Shown here one piece after another: positions 1-7,476 of a stretch of DNA of 32,435 nucleotides. Position 1 is the stretch's first letter. The number at the start of each line of letters is the position of its first letter. The stretch comes from Deltaproteobacteria bacterium (lineage in GTDB: Bacteria; Myxococcota_A; Polyangia; Polyangiales; Polyangiaceae). A program made the position numbers and the translations under genes. The notes beneath the pieces were generated by a model. That model was not told where the DNA came from, ran no database searches, and saw nothing but the letters and a program-made list of their open reading frames with translations. The stretch covers positions 1 to 32,435 of the forward strand of contig VGRJ01000046.1 of the NCBI GenBank assembly GCA_016875405.1, read 5' to 3'.

Positions 1-319
1 CGCCGCCGAAGCCGCCACGGCCGCCGCCGCCGCCGCCGAAGCCACCACCGCCGCCGCCACCGCCGCGGTTCTGGCGCTCCTCCGCCTCGTTAACCTTGAG
101 CGGACGACCGTCGAGCGACGAGCCGTTCATGTCCTGGATGGCCTTCTGGGCCTCCGAGGCCGAGCCCATGGTGATGAAGGCGAAGCCGCGCGAACGACCG
201 GTCTCACGGTCGAGGACGACGTGGACATCGGTCACCTCGCCGCACGCCGAGAAGGCGTCGCGGAGACCGTCCGTGGTGGTGTGGAAGGAGAGGTTGCCGA
301 CGTAAAGACGAGTGCTCAT
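1..319 (-). CDS. Glycine-rich RRM RNA-binding protein (3' end outside window)
   Basis: Reading the minus strand from the ATG at 319 gives a single RNA-recognition motif of about 80 residues followed by a glycine-rich tail that runs off the window edge. The RNP2 motif LYVGNL lies at about residues 5-10 and the RNP1 motif RGFAFITM at about 48-55, with the aromatic residues that stack on RNA bases. The tail starts near residue 88 and is almost pure Gly with occasional Phe and Arg, encoded by GGC/GGT repeats. Small RRM-Gly proteins of this type occur in cyanobacteria and myxobacteria, where several are cold-regulated RNA-binding proteins; the cold link is family knowledge, not visible here. No strong Shine-Dalgarno precedes the ATG. 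The true C-terminus is unknown. Confidence 0.9.
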   Translation of the reverse strand, partial: MSTRLYVGNLSFHTTTDGLRDAFSACGEVTDVHVVLDRETGRSRGFAFITMGSASEAQKAIQDMNGSSLDGRPLKVNEAEERQNRGGGGGGGGFGGGGGGRGGFGG

Positions 320-572
320 GAATTCGATTCGATCTTGCCCACAGCTCTTCGGAGTCTCGGAGCGCTTCGCTCGGGCGAGCCGTGAGAGGCCGGGAGAAGC
401 GCTGCACGGAAGGTCCGTGCCTTGTCGCCACATCGCAGAGAGGTCCGCGGTCCCGAAACGAGAGAGCGTCGTCGTCGTACGTCGTGTAACGCCTCAGAGA
501 TAATCCTATTCGAGGCGAATGTCGAGAAGATTGGTGCAGCCCGCGCGAGGTGGCGCCGATGCTTGCGATGCG
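320..572. other. 253-bp leader region upstream of the RRM gene, with an AT-rich patch
   Basis: This stretch separates the end of the permease gene from the start of the RRM gene, both on the minus strand. I see no convincing gene. The only AT-rich patch, about 494-515, reads on the minus strand as a run with TTATCT and a TCGACA-like hexamer upstream, which could be a promoter for the RRM gene; the match is weak. If transcription starts there, the RRM message would carry an untranslated leader of roughly 170-180 nt, as cold-regulated RNA-binding protein mRNAs often do. That last point is inference. Confidence 0.3.
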
Positions 573-1979
573 TCAATCGCTGCGCGAGCCCAGCGCCTCG
601 GGTCCCTTGAAGACGCGGCGCACGCCGCCCCACCAGGCGAGGGCGAGGACAAGGAGCGTTGCGAGGAAGGTCGCGCCGGCGAGCCCATTCGGGGGCAGCG
701 ACATCAGCAGCACCATGAAGACGAGCCACGCCAAGGCGAGCGCGTTGACCGCGCCGCTCGCGCGACCGAGGGCGAACGGCCCGACGCGCGGCCACCCGCG
801 CCGCCGCCTCCACCATCCGAAAGCAACTGGGATCGCGTAGCTCGCATAGAGGGCGACGACGCTGAGCGCGACCATCACGGTGTAGACCTCGGCCCAGATC
901 GACACGACGAACGCCATCGCCGCCGAGACCCACACCGCGACGTGCGGGCTCCGGTACTTCGGCGAGACGCGTGCGATGGCACGTGAGAAGGGCAGGCCGC
1001 CATCACGCGCGAAGGCATAGAGCATTCGCGAGTTCGAGGTGATCGAGGCGAGGCCGCAGAACCACATCGCACCGACCGCAAGCCACACGAGCGCGGTGCC
1101 GAGACGTCCGAGGGCGTGCTCGAGCACGAAGATGAAGGGATTCGGAGCGCTCGTCGCGGCCTCGAGGTCGCCGATGGCGAGCGTTACCGCGAGTAGCATG
1201 GCGTAGCCGGCGACGGCGCTCGCGACCACCGAGGTGAGGATGCCGCGCGGCGCGTTCTCGGCGGCGTCGTGGGTCTCCTCCGAGGCGTGGGCAGACGCGT
1301 CGTAGCCGGTGAAGGTCCAGCCTGCCTGGAGGAGCGCGACGAAGAAGCCTGCGCCTACCCCGACTCCGAGCGGCGCGCGTCGCTCGAGGAGGAACGAGAG
1401 AGGTTGTCGCGGCGCAAACCCGAGCACGCCACCAAGCAGCGCGAGCACCCCGAGAAGATGGTACCATGCCGAGACGGTGTTGAGCCGCGCGACCCAGCGC
1501 AGGCCGACGTGATTGAGCGCCGCGTGACTTGCGAGGACGGCGCCGTAGAGCGGCAGCACGTGGGCGCGATCGGCAGGCCAGCCGAGGAGCGGCGCGAGGA
1601 ACTCGGCGAGGCCGTAGTCGATGCCCGCGGTGATCGCGAATTGCCCGAGGGTGTTTAGCCACGCCGTCGCCCAGCCCGCGCCCGGGCCGCCGAGGAGCGA
1701 GGCCCAGTGGTAAAGCGCGCCCGCGGTCGGGAAGGCCGAGGCCAGCTCGCCGAGGGACAGCGCGATCGCGATGGTGAAGAGCGCGACGAGCGGCCAGCCC
1801 GCGAGCATCACGAAGGGGCCGCCCCAGGTGAGACCATGGCCGTAGAGCGTTACGGCGCCCGTGAGCACGCTGATGATCGAGAACGAGAGCGCGAAGTTCT
1901 GGAAGGCCCCGAGCTCGCGCGAGAGCTCCTGCATGTACCCGAGCTCCGATAGGTCGCTTTCGTCGCGGTCACCGCTCAT
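573..1979 (-). CDS. APC-superfamily amino acid/amine permease
   Basis: A 468-residue polytopic membrane protein with about twelve hydrophobic segments, the usual size for amino acid-polyamine-organocation transporters. The N-terminal segment ELGYMQELSRELGAFQNFAL and the segment around residues 223-240 (TGYDASAHASEET) are typical of the amino acid/choline/GABA permease branch that includes fungal GABA and choline carriers. It should move an amino acid or amine across the inner membrane by coupling to an ion gradient; the substrate cannot be read from sequence. The frame stays open to 2135, but the ATG at 1979 is chosen because a perfect AAGGAGGT lies 7 nt upstream and the first membrane helix follows after a normal hydrophilic N-terminus. 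It is divergent from the Dlt-like operon. Confidence 0.92.
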   Translation of the reverse strand: MSGDRDESDLSELGYMQELSRELGAFQNFALSFSIISVLTGAVTLYGHGLTWGGPFVMLAGWPLVALFTIAIALSLGELASAFPTAGALYHWASLLGGPGAGWATAWLNTLGQFAITAGIDYGLAEFLAPLLGWPADRAHVLPLYGAVLASHAALNHVGLRWVARLNTVSAWYHLLGVLALLGGVLGFAPRQPLSFLLERRAPLGVGVGAGFFVALLQAGWTFTGYDASAHASEETHDAAENAPRGILTSVVASAVAGYAMLLAVTLAIGDLEAATSAPNPFIFVLEHALGRLGTALVWLAVGAMWFCGLASITSNSRMLYAFARDGGLPFSRAIARVSPKYRSPHVAVWVSAAMAFVVSIWAEVYTVMVALSVVALYASYAIPVAFGWWRRRRGWPRVGPFALGRASGAVNALALAWLVFMVLLMSLPPNGLAGATFLATLLVLALAWWGGVRRVFKGPEALGSRSD

Positions 1980-1986
1980 CGAGGAC

Positions 1987-1994
1987 ACCTCCTT
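1987..1994 (-). promoter_or_regulatory. Ribosome binding site fixing the permease start
   Basis: The minus strand reads AAGGAGGT, a full match to the anti-Shine-Dalgarno, 7 nt before the ATG at 1979. It rules against the 52-residue longer upstream start at 2135, whose extra residues are Arg-rich and unlike a permease N-terminus. Confidence 0.75.
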
Positions 1995-2126
1995 GCGCGC
2001 GCTGCGCGCTCTCGCGCGTTTCGGCGGGAGCCTACTCGGGATGCGCAGCGGGCGGTCCTCGAACGCTTGCTGCGCCTCGCGCAACGAGGTGCAGGGAGCG
2101 CGAGCGATGAGCTCACCCCCTACGCG

Positions 2127-2157
2127 TTGCCACACCGACGACCTCGTGGTCTATCAT
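2127..2157 (+). promoter_or_regulatory. Candidate sigma-70-type promoter of the Dlt-like operon
   Basis: TTGCCA (2127-2132) and TATCAT (2152-2157) each differ by one base from the -35 and -10 consensus hexamers. The 19-bp spacer is slightly long. Start of transcription would fall near 2164, about 50 nt before the ATG at 2216. Found by eye only. Confidence 0.3.
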
Positions 2158-2215
2158 GCGCCGCCCCTAATCGACCGACTCCTGCGCCTCGCCGCCTGTA
2201 CGTCTCAACCCGCAA

Positions 2216-3409
2216 ATGACCGCCTCATCGAAGCCTCAGCCAGCGTCGGAGCCCGCGTCCGAAGAGGCTCCCTCGGAGTCGGCCGTGGCACCGGCGGCGC
2301 GGGCCCTCACGTGGCCCAGGTTCGGCGCGCTCGCGGCGGCGACCCTCGCTGTCGTCGTGTTCCTTGGGTGGGCGAACCCGATCGCGGCGCTCGCGGGGGC
2401 GACGTTCAAGGCGGGCAACTCGACCGAGACTCAGGCCGTGAAGCGCGACCCTCGGCATCACGACCTCGAGAATCGCTCGCAGCTCCCGCGGCCCGAGGCG
2501 GGCAAGAAGCTCATCGTCTTCATCGGGACCTCGCAGCAGTTCAGCGCCTCGCTCCCCGAGGGCGCGCGCCCCGACTCGAGCCGCGAGGTCCCGGTGTCGA
2601 GCGATCTGTTTCTTCAGAAGCTCGAAGAGCGCGCCCCTGGCGTGTACACCGCCTACAACGTCGGAGCCCCCAACCAGACCTTCGTCGAGGCCCTGTGGCG
2701 CAGCCTCTACTGGTTCAAGCTCGGCCATCGCCCTCACGCGCTGATCCTCCAGGCCGCGTTCGATGGCTTCCGCAAGGTCGGGGTTCGCCCCGAGTTTCAA
2801 GAACTCCTCGCACAGCCTGCGTTCGCCGACATCGAGGCGGAGTTCGAGCGGACCTCGACCGGGTCGTACCGGATGCAGTTCGCGTCGGCCCGCCAGGAGT
2901 TCGAGCAGCGCCGCCTCGAGGTGTCCTCGGAGAACGGCGCGGAGGCGCTCCTGAGGCGCGGCCTCGGCCACCTGCCGCTCTACCAGACGCGCGAGACCAC
3001 GCGCGCCGATCTGCTCGGGCTTCTCTACTCGGCCCGCGTGAAATTCCTGGGGATCAAGCCCACGTCGAAGCGCCACATCGTCGGGGCGCCCGTCGCTTCG
3101 AACCTCGACGCGCTGCGCGACCTCCTGCGCCTCGCGCGCTCATACGGTACGCGCGTCTACGTCTATAACGGCCCGGTCAACCCGAAGCTCTCGATGTTCT
3201 ACGAGGACGAGTACCGCGCGACCGTCGACGCGGTGCGAGCGGCCGCCCTCGACGCCTCGGGCGAGTTCCTCGATCTCGGAGGCGCCGTCCCTGAGGGCGA
3301 GTGGGGCTATTGGATGGGCGGCCCCGATCCGATTCACTTCGCCGAGCAGGGGCACTTCACCGTCGCGCGGCGACTCGACGAGGCCTGGGGGACGAGCTTC
3401 GTCCCTTGA
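2216..3409 (+). CDS. Membrane-anchored SGNH-fold protein, DltD/AlgX-like acyltransfer partner
   Basis: A 397-residue protein with a Ser/Ala/Glu/Pro-rich cytoplasmic start, one hydrophobic anchor at about residues 36-62 and a long extracytoplasmic domain. The domain begins with the beta-strand KLIVFIGTSQQ, which places a serine (Ser106) in the nucleophile position of SGNH esterases. Near the C-terminus GPDPIHF gives the Asp371-x-x-His374 pair, completing a Ser/Asp/His set. Anchored SGNH proteins encoded beside MBOAT genes (DltD, AlgX/AlgJ, PatB-like) help transfer acyl groups to cell-surface polymers. The MBOAT gene starts 10 bp after its stop, so the two are very likely co-translated. No clear Shine-Dalgarno precedes the ATG. 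Overall similarity to true DltD cannot be judged by eye, so a distinct SGNH subfamily is possible. Confidence 0.8.
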   Translation: MTASSKPQPASEPASEEAPSESAVAPAARALTWPRFGALAAATLAVVVFLGWANPIAALAGATFKAGNSTETQAVKRDPRHHDLENRSQLPRPEAGKKLIVFIGTSQQFSASLPEGARPDSSREVPVSSDLFLQKLEERAPGVYTAYNVGAPNQTFVEALWRSLYWFKLGHRPHALILQAAFDGFRKVGVRPEFQELLAQPAFADIEAEFERTSTGSYRMQFASARQEFEQRRLEVSSENGAEALLRRGLGHLPLYQTRETTRADLLGLLYSARVKFLGIKPTSKRHIVGAPVASNLDALRDLLRLARSYGTRVYVYNGPVNPKLSMFYEDEYRATVDAVRAAALDASGEFLDLGGAVPEGEWGYWMGGPDPIHFAEQGHFTVARRLDEAWGTSFVP

Positions 3410-3418
3410 ACGTTTGCG

Positions 3419-4825
3419 ATGCCGTTTACCACTTACCGATACGTCGCGTTTCTCGGCCTGACGCTCCTGTTCACCCAGCTCGTCAGGGGTAAGGCTCGTG
3501 AATGGGGACTGTTGCTTCTCAGCTTCGTCTTCTACGCCGCGTGGGACCCGCGCTACGTGCCGCTGTTGCTCGGGCTCGGCGTGTTCACGTATGTCGCAGG
3601 TCACGCCTGCGCGAAGAAGGGCTCGCCGTCGTCGCGGCTGTGGCTGCCGATCGCCGCGATCCTCTTCGTCCTCGGCCTCTACAAATACAGCGGGATGGTC
3701 GTCGAGGCCGTGAACCTCGCGCTGCCGAAGGCGAGCGCGCTCGGCGTCCCCTCGTTCGTGCTGCCGCTCGGGATCTCGTTCTTCACCTTCGAGTGCGTGA
3801 GCTACCTGCTCGACGTCCGCAAGGGCTCGAAGGAGCTCGTTCCGCTCCACCGGTTCTTGCTGTTTCCGGCCTTCTTCCCGCACATGATCGCAGGGCCCAT
3901 CTTGCGCGTCCGCGAGTTTGGCCCGCAGCTCGAGAAGCCCCACACCGCGACCTCGGCCGAGGTGCTCGCCGGGGTCGACCGGATCGTGGTGGGCTTCCTC
4001 AAGAAGCTCGTCATCGCCGATACGCTCGGGGCCTTCGTCGACTCGGGGTTCGGCAGCTCGGTGGCGCCCGGGGCGCTCGACGGATGGGTCCTCTCGATCG
4101 CGTTCTCGTTCCAGATTTACTTCGATTTCTCGGCCTACTCCGACATCGCCATCGGCTCGGCGCGCGCGCTCGGCTTCACCTTCCCCGAGAATTTCAACCT
4201 GCCGTACCACGCCAAGAACCCGTCCGAGTTCTGGAACCGTTGGCACATGACGCTGTCGCGCTGGATCCGCGACTACCTGTTCCTCCCCGTGCTGATGAAG
4301 CAAGGTCGCCCAAAGTGGTTCCCGCTCGTCTACACGGTGATCGTGATGTCGCTGATGGGGCTCTGGCACGGCGCCGGACTCACCTTCGTGTGTTGGGGGG
4401 CGTGGCACGGACTCCTGATGGTCGGGCACCGGTTGGTGCAGGGTCCGGTCGCGAAGCGCTCGAAGTCTGCGCAGCGCTACCTCGACGCGCTCGGTCGCGC
4501 CGCGACGCTGCTGCTCATCTTCGCGGGCTCGACGTTCTTCCGCTCGCGCTCGATGGGACAGGCGCTCGGCATGCTCGGCTCGATGTTCACGCTGAAGGGC
4601 CTCCGTCCCGCGTATTCGCCCAACGACTACGGATTCTTGCTCGGCAGCATCCTCGTGTACCTGCTCCTCGAGCCACGGCTTCTCCGCTGGTTCGCGAAGA
4701 AGCCCGACGAGGCAGGCGTCGACGGTTGGCGCTTCTGGCTGCGGGCGCCGCTCTACGCGCTCGCGCTTCAGTTCGTCTTCATGTTCGAGCACACGAACGT
4801 GGGGTTCATCTACTTCCAGTTCTAG
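3419..4825 (+). CDS. MBOAT-family membrane O-acyltransferase (DltB/AlgI/PatA-like)
   Basis: A 468-residue multi-spanning inner-membrane protein. Hallmark MBOAT segments are present: a stretch around residues 260-290 with FNLPYHAKNPSEFWNRWHMT and SRWIRDYLF, then GLWHGAG containing His317 and GAWHG containing His330. Conserved histidines in this second region are the proposed catalytic residues of DltB and AlgI. The enzyme should accept an acyl group from a cytoplasmic carrier and pass it across the membrane to an external hydroxyl, helped by the SGNH protein encoded just upstream. The adenylating enzyme and carrier genes downstream suggest the donor is an acyl or aminoacyl thioester on the carrier, as in the Dlt system, rather than acetyl-CoA as for alginate. 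The acceptor polymer is unknown. Confidence 0.93.
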   Translation: MPFTTYRYVAFLGLTLLFTQLVRGKAREWGLLLLSFVFYAAWDPRYVPLLLGLGVFTYVAGHACAKKGSPSSRLWLPIAAILFVLGLYKYSGMVVEAVNLALPKASALGVPSFVLPLGISFFTFECVSYLLDVRKGSKELVPLHRFLLFPAFFPHMIAGPILRVREFGPQLEKPHTATSAEVLAGVDRIVVGFLKKLVIADTLGAFVDSGFGSSVAPGALDGWVLSIAFSFQIYFDFSAYSDIAIGSARALGFTFPENFNLPYHAKNPSEFWNRWHMTLSRWIRDYLFLPVLMKQGRPKWFPLVYTVIVMSLMGLWHGAGLTFVCWGAWHGLLMVGHRLVQGPVAKRSKSAQRYLDALGRAATLLLIFAGSTFFRSRSMGQALGMLGSMFTLKGLRPAYSPNDYGFLLGSILVYLLLEPRLLRWFAKKPDEAGVDGWRFWLRAPLYALALQFVFMFEHTNVGFIYFQF

Positions 4826-4828
4826 CCT

Positions 4829-4856
4829 GCGCGCCCGGGTCGACGCCCGGCGGCGC
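4829..4856 (+). other. GC-rich imperfect hairpin between the MBOAT and ligase genes
   Basis: CCGGG at 4835-4839 pairs with CCCGG at 4846-4850 around a 6-nt loop. GCGC at 4829-4832 pairs with GCGC at 4853-4856 outside a two-base mismatch. There is no T-tract, so it is not a classic terminator. It might tune expression or mRNA processing between the two halves of the operon. Confidence 0.3.
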
Positions 4857-4874
4857 CACTCGAGGAAATTCGCC

Positions 4875-6524
4875 GTGACTTCGAACCGACAGCCACCGTC
4901 CATCTCGCGAACCGCGGGGCCCTCGCTCGGCGCGCTCCTCATCGACAGCGCGCTCGCCTACGGCGAGCGGGTGGCCCTCGTCGTCGACGGTGCGTCGCAC
5001 ACCTATGCGGACTTCGTCGGGCGAGCGGCGCGCATCGGCGCCGTGCTCGCCGCCGCGCCGGTGAGCGCTCCGGCGCTCGGCGCCGTGTTCGCAGGGCACA
5101 CGCTCACGTCGTACCTCGGCGTGGTCGGAACGCTCCTCTCCGGGGCGGGCTACGTCCCCCTGAACCCTCGGTTTCCAGACGCCCGCAACGCCACCATGCT
5201 GCGTGCCTCCGGGGCGCGCTCGCTCGTGATCGGCTCCGAGCACCTCGGCCGCCTCGACGCGCTGCTCGCGGGGCTCACCGCGCCCGTCACCGTCGTCGTG
5301 CCCGATCTGGTCGACACCGAGGCGCTCGCGTCGCGCCTCGCGCCGCACGTCATCGTCGGTGCTGCCGCCCTCGACGCAGCGAGCCCCGCGCTCGAGCGAC
5401 CCGCGGTCGACCCGGGCTCGATCGGCTACCTGATGTTCACCTCGGGGAGCACCGGGACGCCGCGCGGCGTCGGCGTCACGCACCAGAACGCGCTCCACCA
5501 CCTCGCCGCGATGTGGGAGCGCTACGGGGTCACGGTCGAGGATCGCCTCTCGCAGACCTTTGACCTCACCTTCGACCTCTCGGTGTTCGACATGTTCGTC
5601 GCCTGGGGTCGCGGCGCGGCGCTCTACAGCGTCCCCGCGACCGACATGCTCGCGCCCGCGAAGTTCATCCAGCGCACGGGGCTCACGATCTGGTTCTCGG
5701 TGCCGTCGGCGGCCATCGTGATGAAGAACCTCCGGCTCCTCGCGTCCGGCGCGTTTCCCACCCTGCGGTTCAGCCTCTTCTGCGGTGAGCGCTTGCCGCA
5801 GTCGATCGCCGAGGCCTGGCAAGCCGCCGCGCCGGCCTCGATCGTCGAGAACCTCTACGGCCCCACCGAGGCGACCATCGCTTGCACGCTGTATCGCTGG
5901 GAGCCGCAGCGCTCGCCGGCGCAGTGCGTCGAGGGCGTGGTGCCGATCGGCCGTCCCTACCCGGGCATGACGGCGGCGATCGTCGACGAGCACCTCGCGC
6001 CGGTTCCCGCCGGGACGAAGGGAGAGCTCGCCGTCCGTGGACCACAGGTGACCGCCGGCTACTGGAACGATCCCGACAAGACCGCGGAGCGCTTCGTCGC
6101 GATGCCGTGGGACGCTGGGCCCGAGAACCGCTGGTACCGCACCGGCGATGTCGCCTTCGTCGGTCCGGAAGGCGAGCTCGCGTTCTGCGGGCGCGCCGAC
6201 GACCAGGTGAAGATCCGGGGCTTTCGCGTGGACCTCGCCGAGATCGAGCACGGCCTGAGGCAAGCCGCGGGGACGGAGGCCGTGGCGGTCATCCCCGATC
6301 CGAAGGATGGCGACACCGTGACGGGCGTGTTGGGCTTCGTCGCGGGCCGAGAGGGAACGCCTCCGGCTGCCATCCTGCTAGAGGTGAAGAAGCTCTTGCC
6401 GGACTACATGGTCCCGCGAGCGCTCGTGATGGTGAGCGAGCTGCCGCTCAACGCCAACGGTAAAGTGGATAAGCGTCAATTGCGACGACTTGCGGAAGAA
6501 GGACCCCATGGCCACCCAAAGTGA
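4875..6524 (+). CDS. DltA-like amino acid adenylating enzyme (D-alanine--carrier ligase family)
   Basis: A 549-residue ANL-superfamily adenylation enzyme that should use ATP to activate an amino acid and load it on the carrier encoded next. Core motifs occur in order: A3 MFTSGSTGTPRGV, A4 FDLTFDLSVFDM, A5 NLYGPTEATI, A7 YRTGD, A8 GRADDQVKIRGFRVDLAEIE and the A10 lysine in NANGKVDK. FDLSVFD keeps the Asp that binds a substrate alpha-amino group. SLFCGERLP and YGPTEATIACT resemble DltA; Cys303 in FCGE is at the position reported to set D-alanine preference in Bacillus DltA. This points to D-alanine or another small amino acid, but specificity is not proven. There is no fused carrier or condensation domain, so it is standalone. 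Start is GTG, preceded by a GAGGA-like site. The carrier gene overlaps its 3' end. Confidence 0.9.
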   Translation: MTSNRQPPSISRTAGPSLGALLIDSALAYGERVALVVDGASHTYADFVGRAARIGAVLAAAPVSAPALGAVFAGHTLTSYLGVVGTLLSGAGYVPLNPRFPDARNATMLRASGARSLVIGSEHLGRLDALLAGLTAPVTVVVPDLVDTEALASRLAPHVIVGAAALDAASPALERPAVDPGSIGYLMFTSGSTGTPRGVGVTHQNALHHLAAMWERYGVTVEDRLSQTFDLTFDLSVFDMFVAWGRGAALYSVPATDMLAPAKFIQRTGLTIWFSVPSAAIVMKNLRLLASGAFPTLRFSLFCGERLPQSIAEAWQAAAPASIVENLYGPTEATIACTLYRWEPQRSPAQCVEGVVPIGRPYPGMTAAIVDEHLAPVPAGTKGELAVRGPQVTAGYWNDPDKTAERFVAMPWDAGPENRWYRTGDVAFVGPEGELAFCGRADDQVKIRGFRVDLAEIEHGLRQAAGTEAVAVIPDPKDGDTVTGVLGFVAGREGTPPAAILLEVKKLLPDYMVPRALVMVSELPLNANGKVDKRQLRRLAEEGPHGHPK

Positions 6525-6759
6525 AGTGAAAGCCTTTTTGCTCGAGCATCTGCGCGAGCAGCTCGCCGCCGCCGGGGTCGCGGACCCAGCGGATGAGCTT
6601 CAGCTGATCGACACCGGCGTCATCGACTCGTTCGGGTTCCTCGCGCTCGTGACCGCGGCCGAGGCGACGTTCGGCATCCAGCTCGACGTCTCCCAGGTCG
6701 ACCTCGGGCGCCTCGCGACCATCGGCGGCTTCGCCGAGATCGTGTCCGAGGCTGGCTGA
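6508..6759 (+). CDS. Standalone acyl/aminoacyl carrier protein (DltC-like)
   Basis: An 83-residue acidic helical protein. The phosphopantetheine attachment site is Ser41 in VIDSFGFLALV. The size matches DltC and other freestanding carriers. It should receive the amino acid from the upstream adenylating enzyme as a thioester on the 4'-phosphopantetheine arm and present it to the MBOAT protein at the inner face of the membrane. The ATG at 6508 is preferred to the upstream in-frame TTG at 6490 because GGAAGAAGGA lies just before it and family members begin close to this point. It overlaps the ligase gene by 17 bp, which indicates translational coupling. No phosphopantetheinyl transferase is encoded nearby. 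Confidence 0.9.
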   Translation: MATQSEVKAFLLEHLREQLAAAGVADPADELQLIDTGVIDSFGFLALVTAAEATFGIQLDVSQVDLGRLATIGGFAEIVSEAG

Positions 6760-6800
6760 GGTCACGGCTCACGGCCGGCCTCGTCGCTCGCGAGTCCTCG

Positions 6801-7448
6801 ATGCAAGACGCACCCCCGGCCGCTGACGCCCCGTCTCTATCCGCGCCGCTCGAGCCGTTTCGCGACGGCGACGAGGCCGCGCTCCTCGAGCTCGAGGCGC
6901 TCGCGTCCGAGCCCTACCTCTCGTTCGTCTACGGCGAGCTCGAGCGCGCTCGTCGGGTCGACCGCGCGCTCCTCGAGCAGCGGGTCGCCGAGTTCGCGCC
7001 GCCTCACTGCGCCTTCCTTCGCGATTCGAAGGGCTCCGCGACGGGGCTCCTCGTCGCGCTCTCGAAGGCCGACCTGTCACGACGGCGCCTCGAGAGCGCG
7101 CTCGTGCTTTCGAGACTTAAGCTCGTGGACGCCGAGACGACCCGGCGACTCTCGCTCGCGGGGCGCGCGCTCCTTCGCCCCGCGGACGGGGACTATTACC
7201 TCAGCCGGATCGCGGTCCTCCCCGGGCGCGAGGGGAAGGGCGACGGGGCGACGCTGATGCGGCAGCTGTTCGAGCGGGCACGCGCGAGCGAGGCGAGGCG
7301 GATCGTGCTCGAGGTCTCGCCGAGGCACGAGCGCGCGATGGCGCTCTACCGACGCTTCGGGTTCGAGAGCGTGACGCTCGCGACGGTGGCCGATCCGCTG
7401 AGCGGCCGCGAGCTCGCCTACCATCACATGGTATGTTCATGCGCCTGA
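6801..7448 (+). CDS. GNAT-family N-acetyltransferase
   Basis: A 215-residue protein with a C-terminal GNAT fold. YYLSRIAVLPGREGKGDGATLM supplies the beta4 strand and the acetyl-CoA pyrophosphate-binding loop (R/Q-x-x-G-x-G/A type). RIVLEVSPRHERAMALYRRFGFE is the usual beta5/alpha4 segment. The first 110 residues are less typical and rich in Leu/Glu/Arg. It begins 41 bp after the carrier gene on the same strand and is probably the last gene of that operon, so it may modify an operon product, but nothing in its sequence names the substrate. It could equally be an unrelated acetyltransferase. The gene ends 28 bp from the convergent ureohydrolase gene. Confidence 0.85.
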   Translation: MQDAPPAADAPSLSAPLEPFRDGDEAALLELEALASEPYLSFVYGELERARRVDRALLEQRVAEFAPPHCAFLRDSKGSATGLLVALSKADLSRRRLESALVLSRLKLVDAETTRRLSLAGRALLRPADGDYYLSRIAVLPGREGKGDGATLMRQLFERARASEARRIVLEVSPRHERAMALYRRFGFESVTLATVADPLSGRELAYHHMVCSCA

Positions 7449-7476
7449 ACGGCGTGGCTTCGAGCGAGCGCGCCGC

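Noticed and set aside
1-65. GCC/GCN trinucleotide repeat at the window start
   Set aside because: It is the minus-strand coding sequence of the glycine-rich tail of the RRM protein, not an independent repeat element.
3140-4942. 600-codon open frame on the minus strand
   Set aside because: It lies antisense to the MBOAT gene, is Arg/Glu/Asp/His-rich without any domain, and is a by-product of high GC at third positions.
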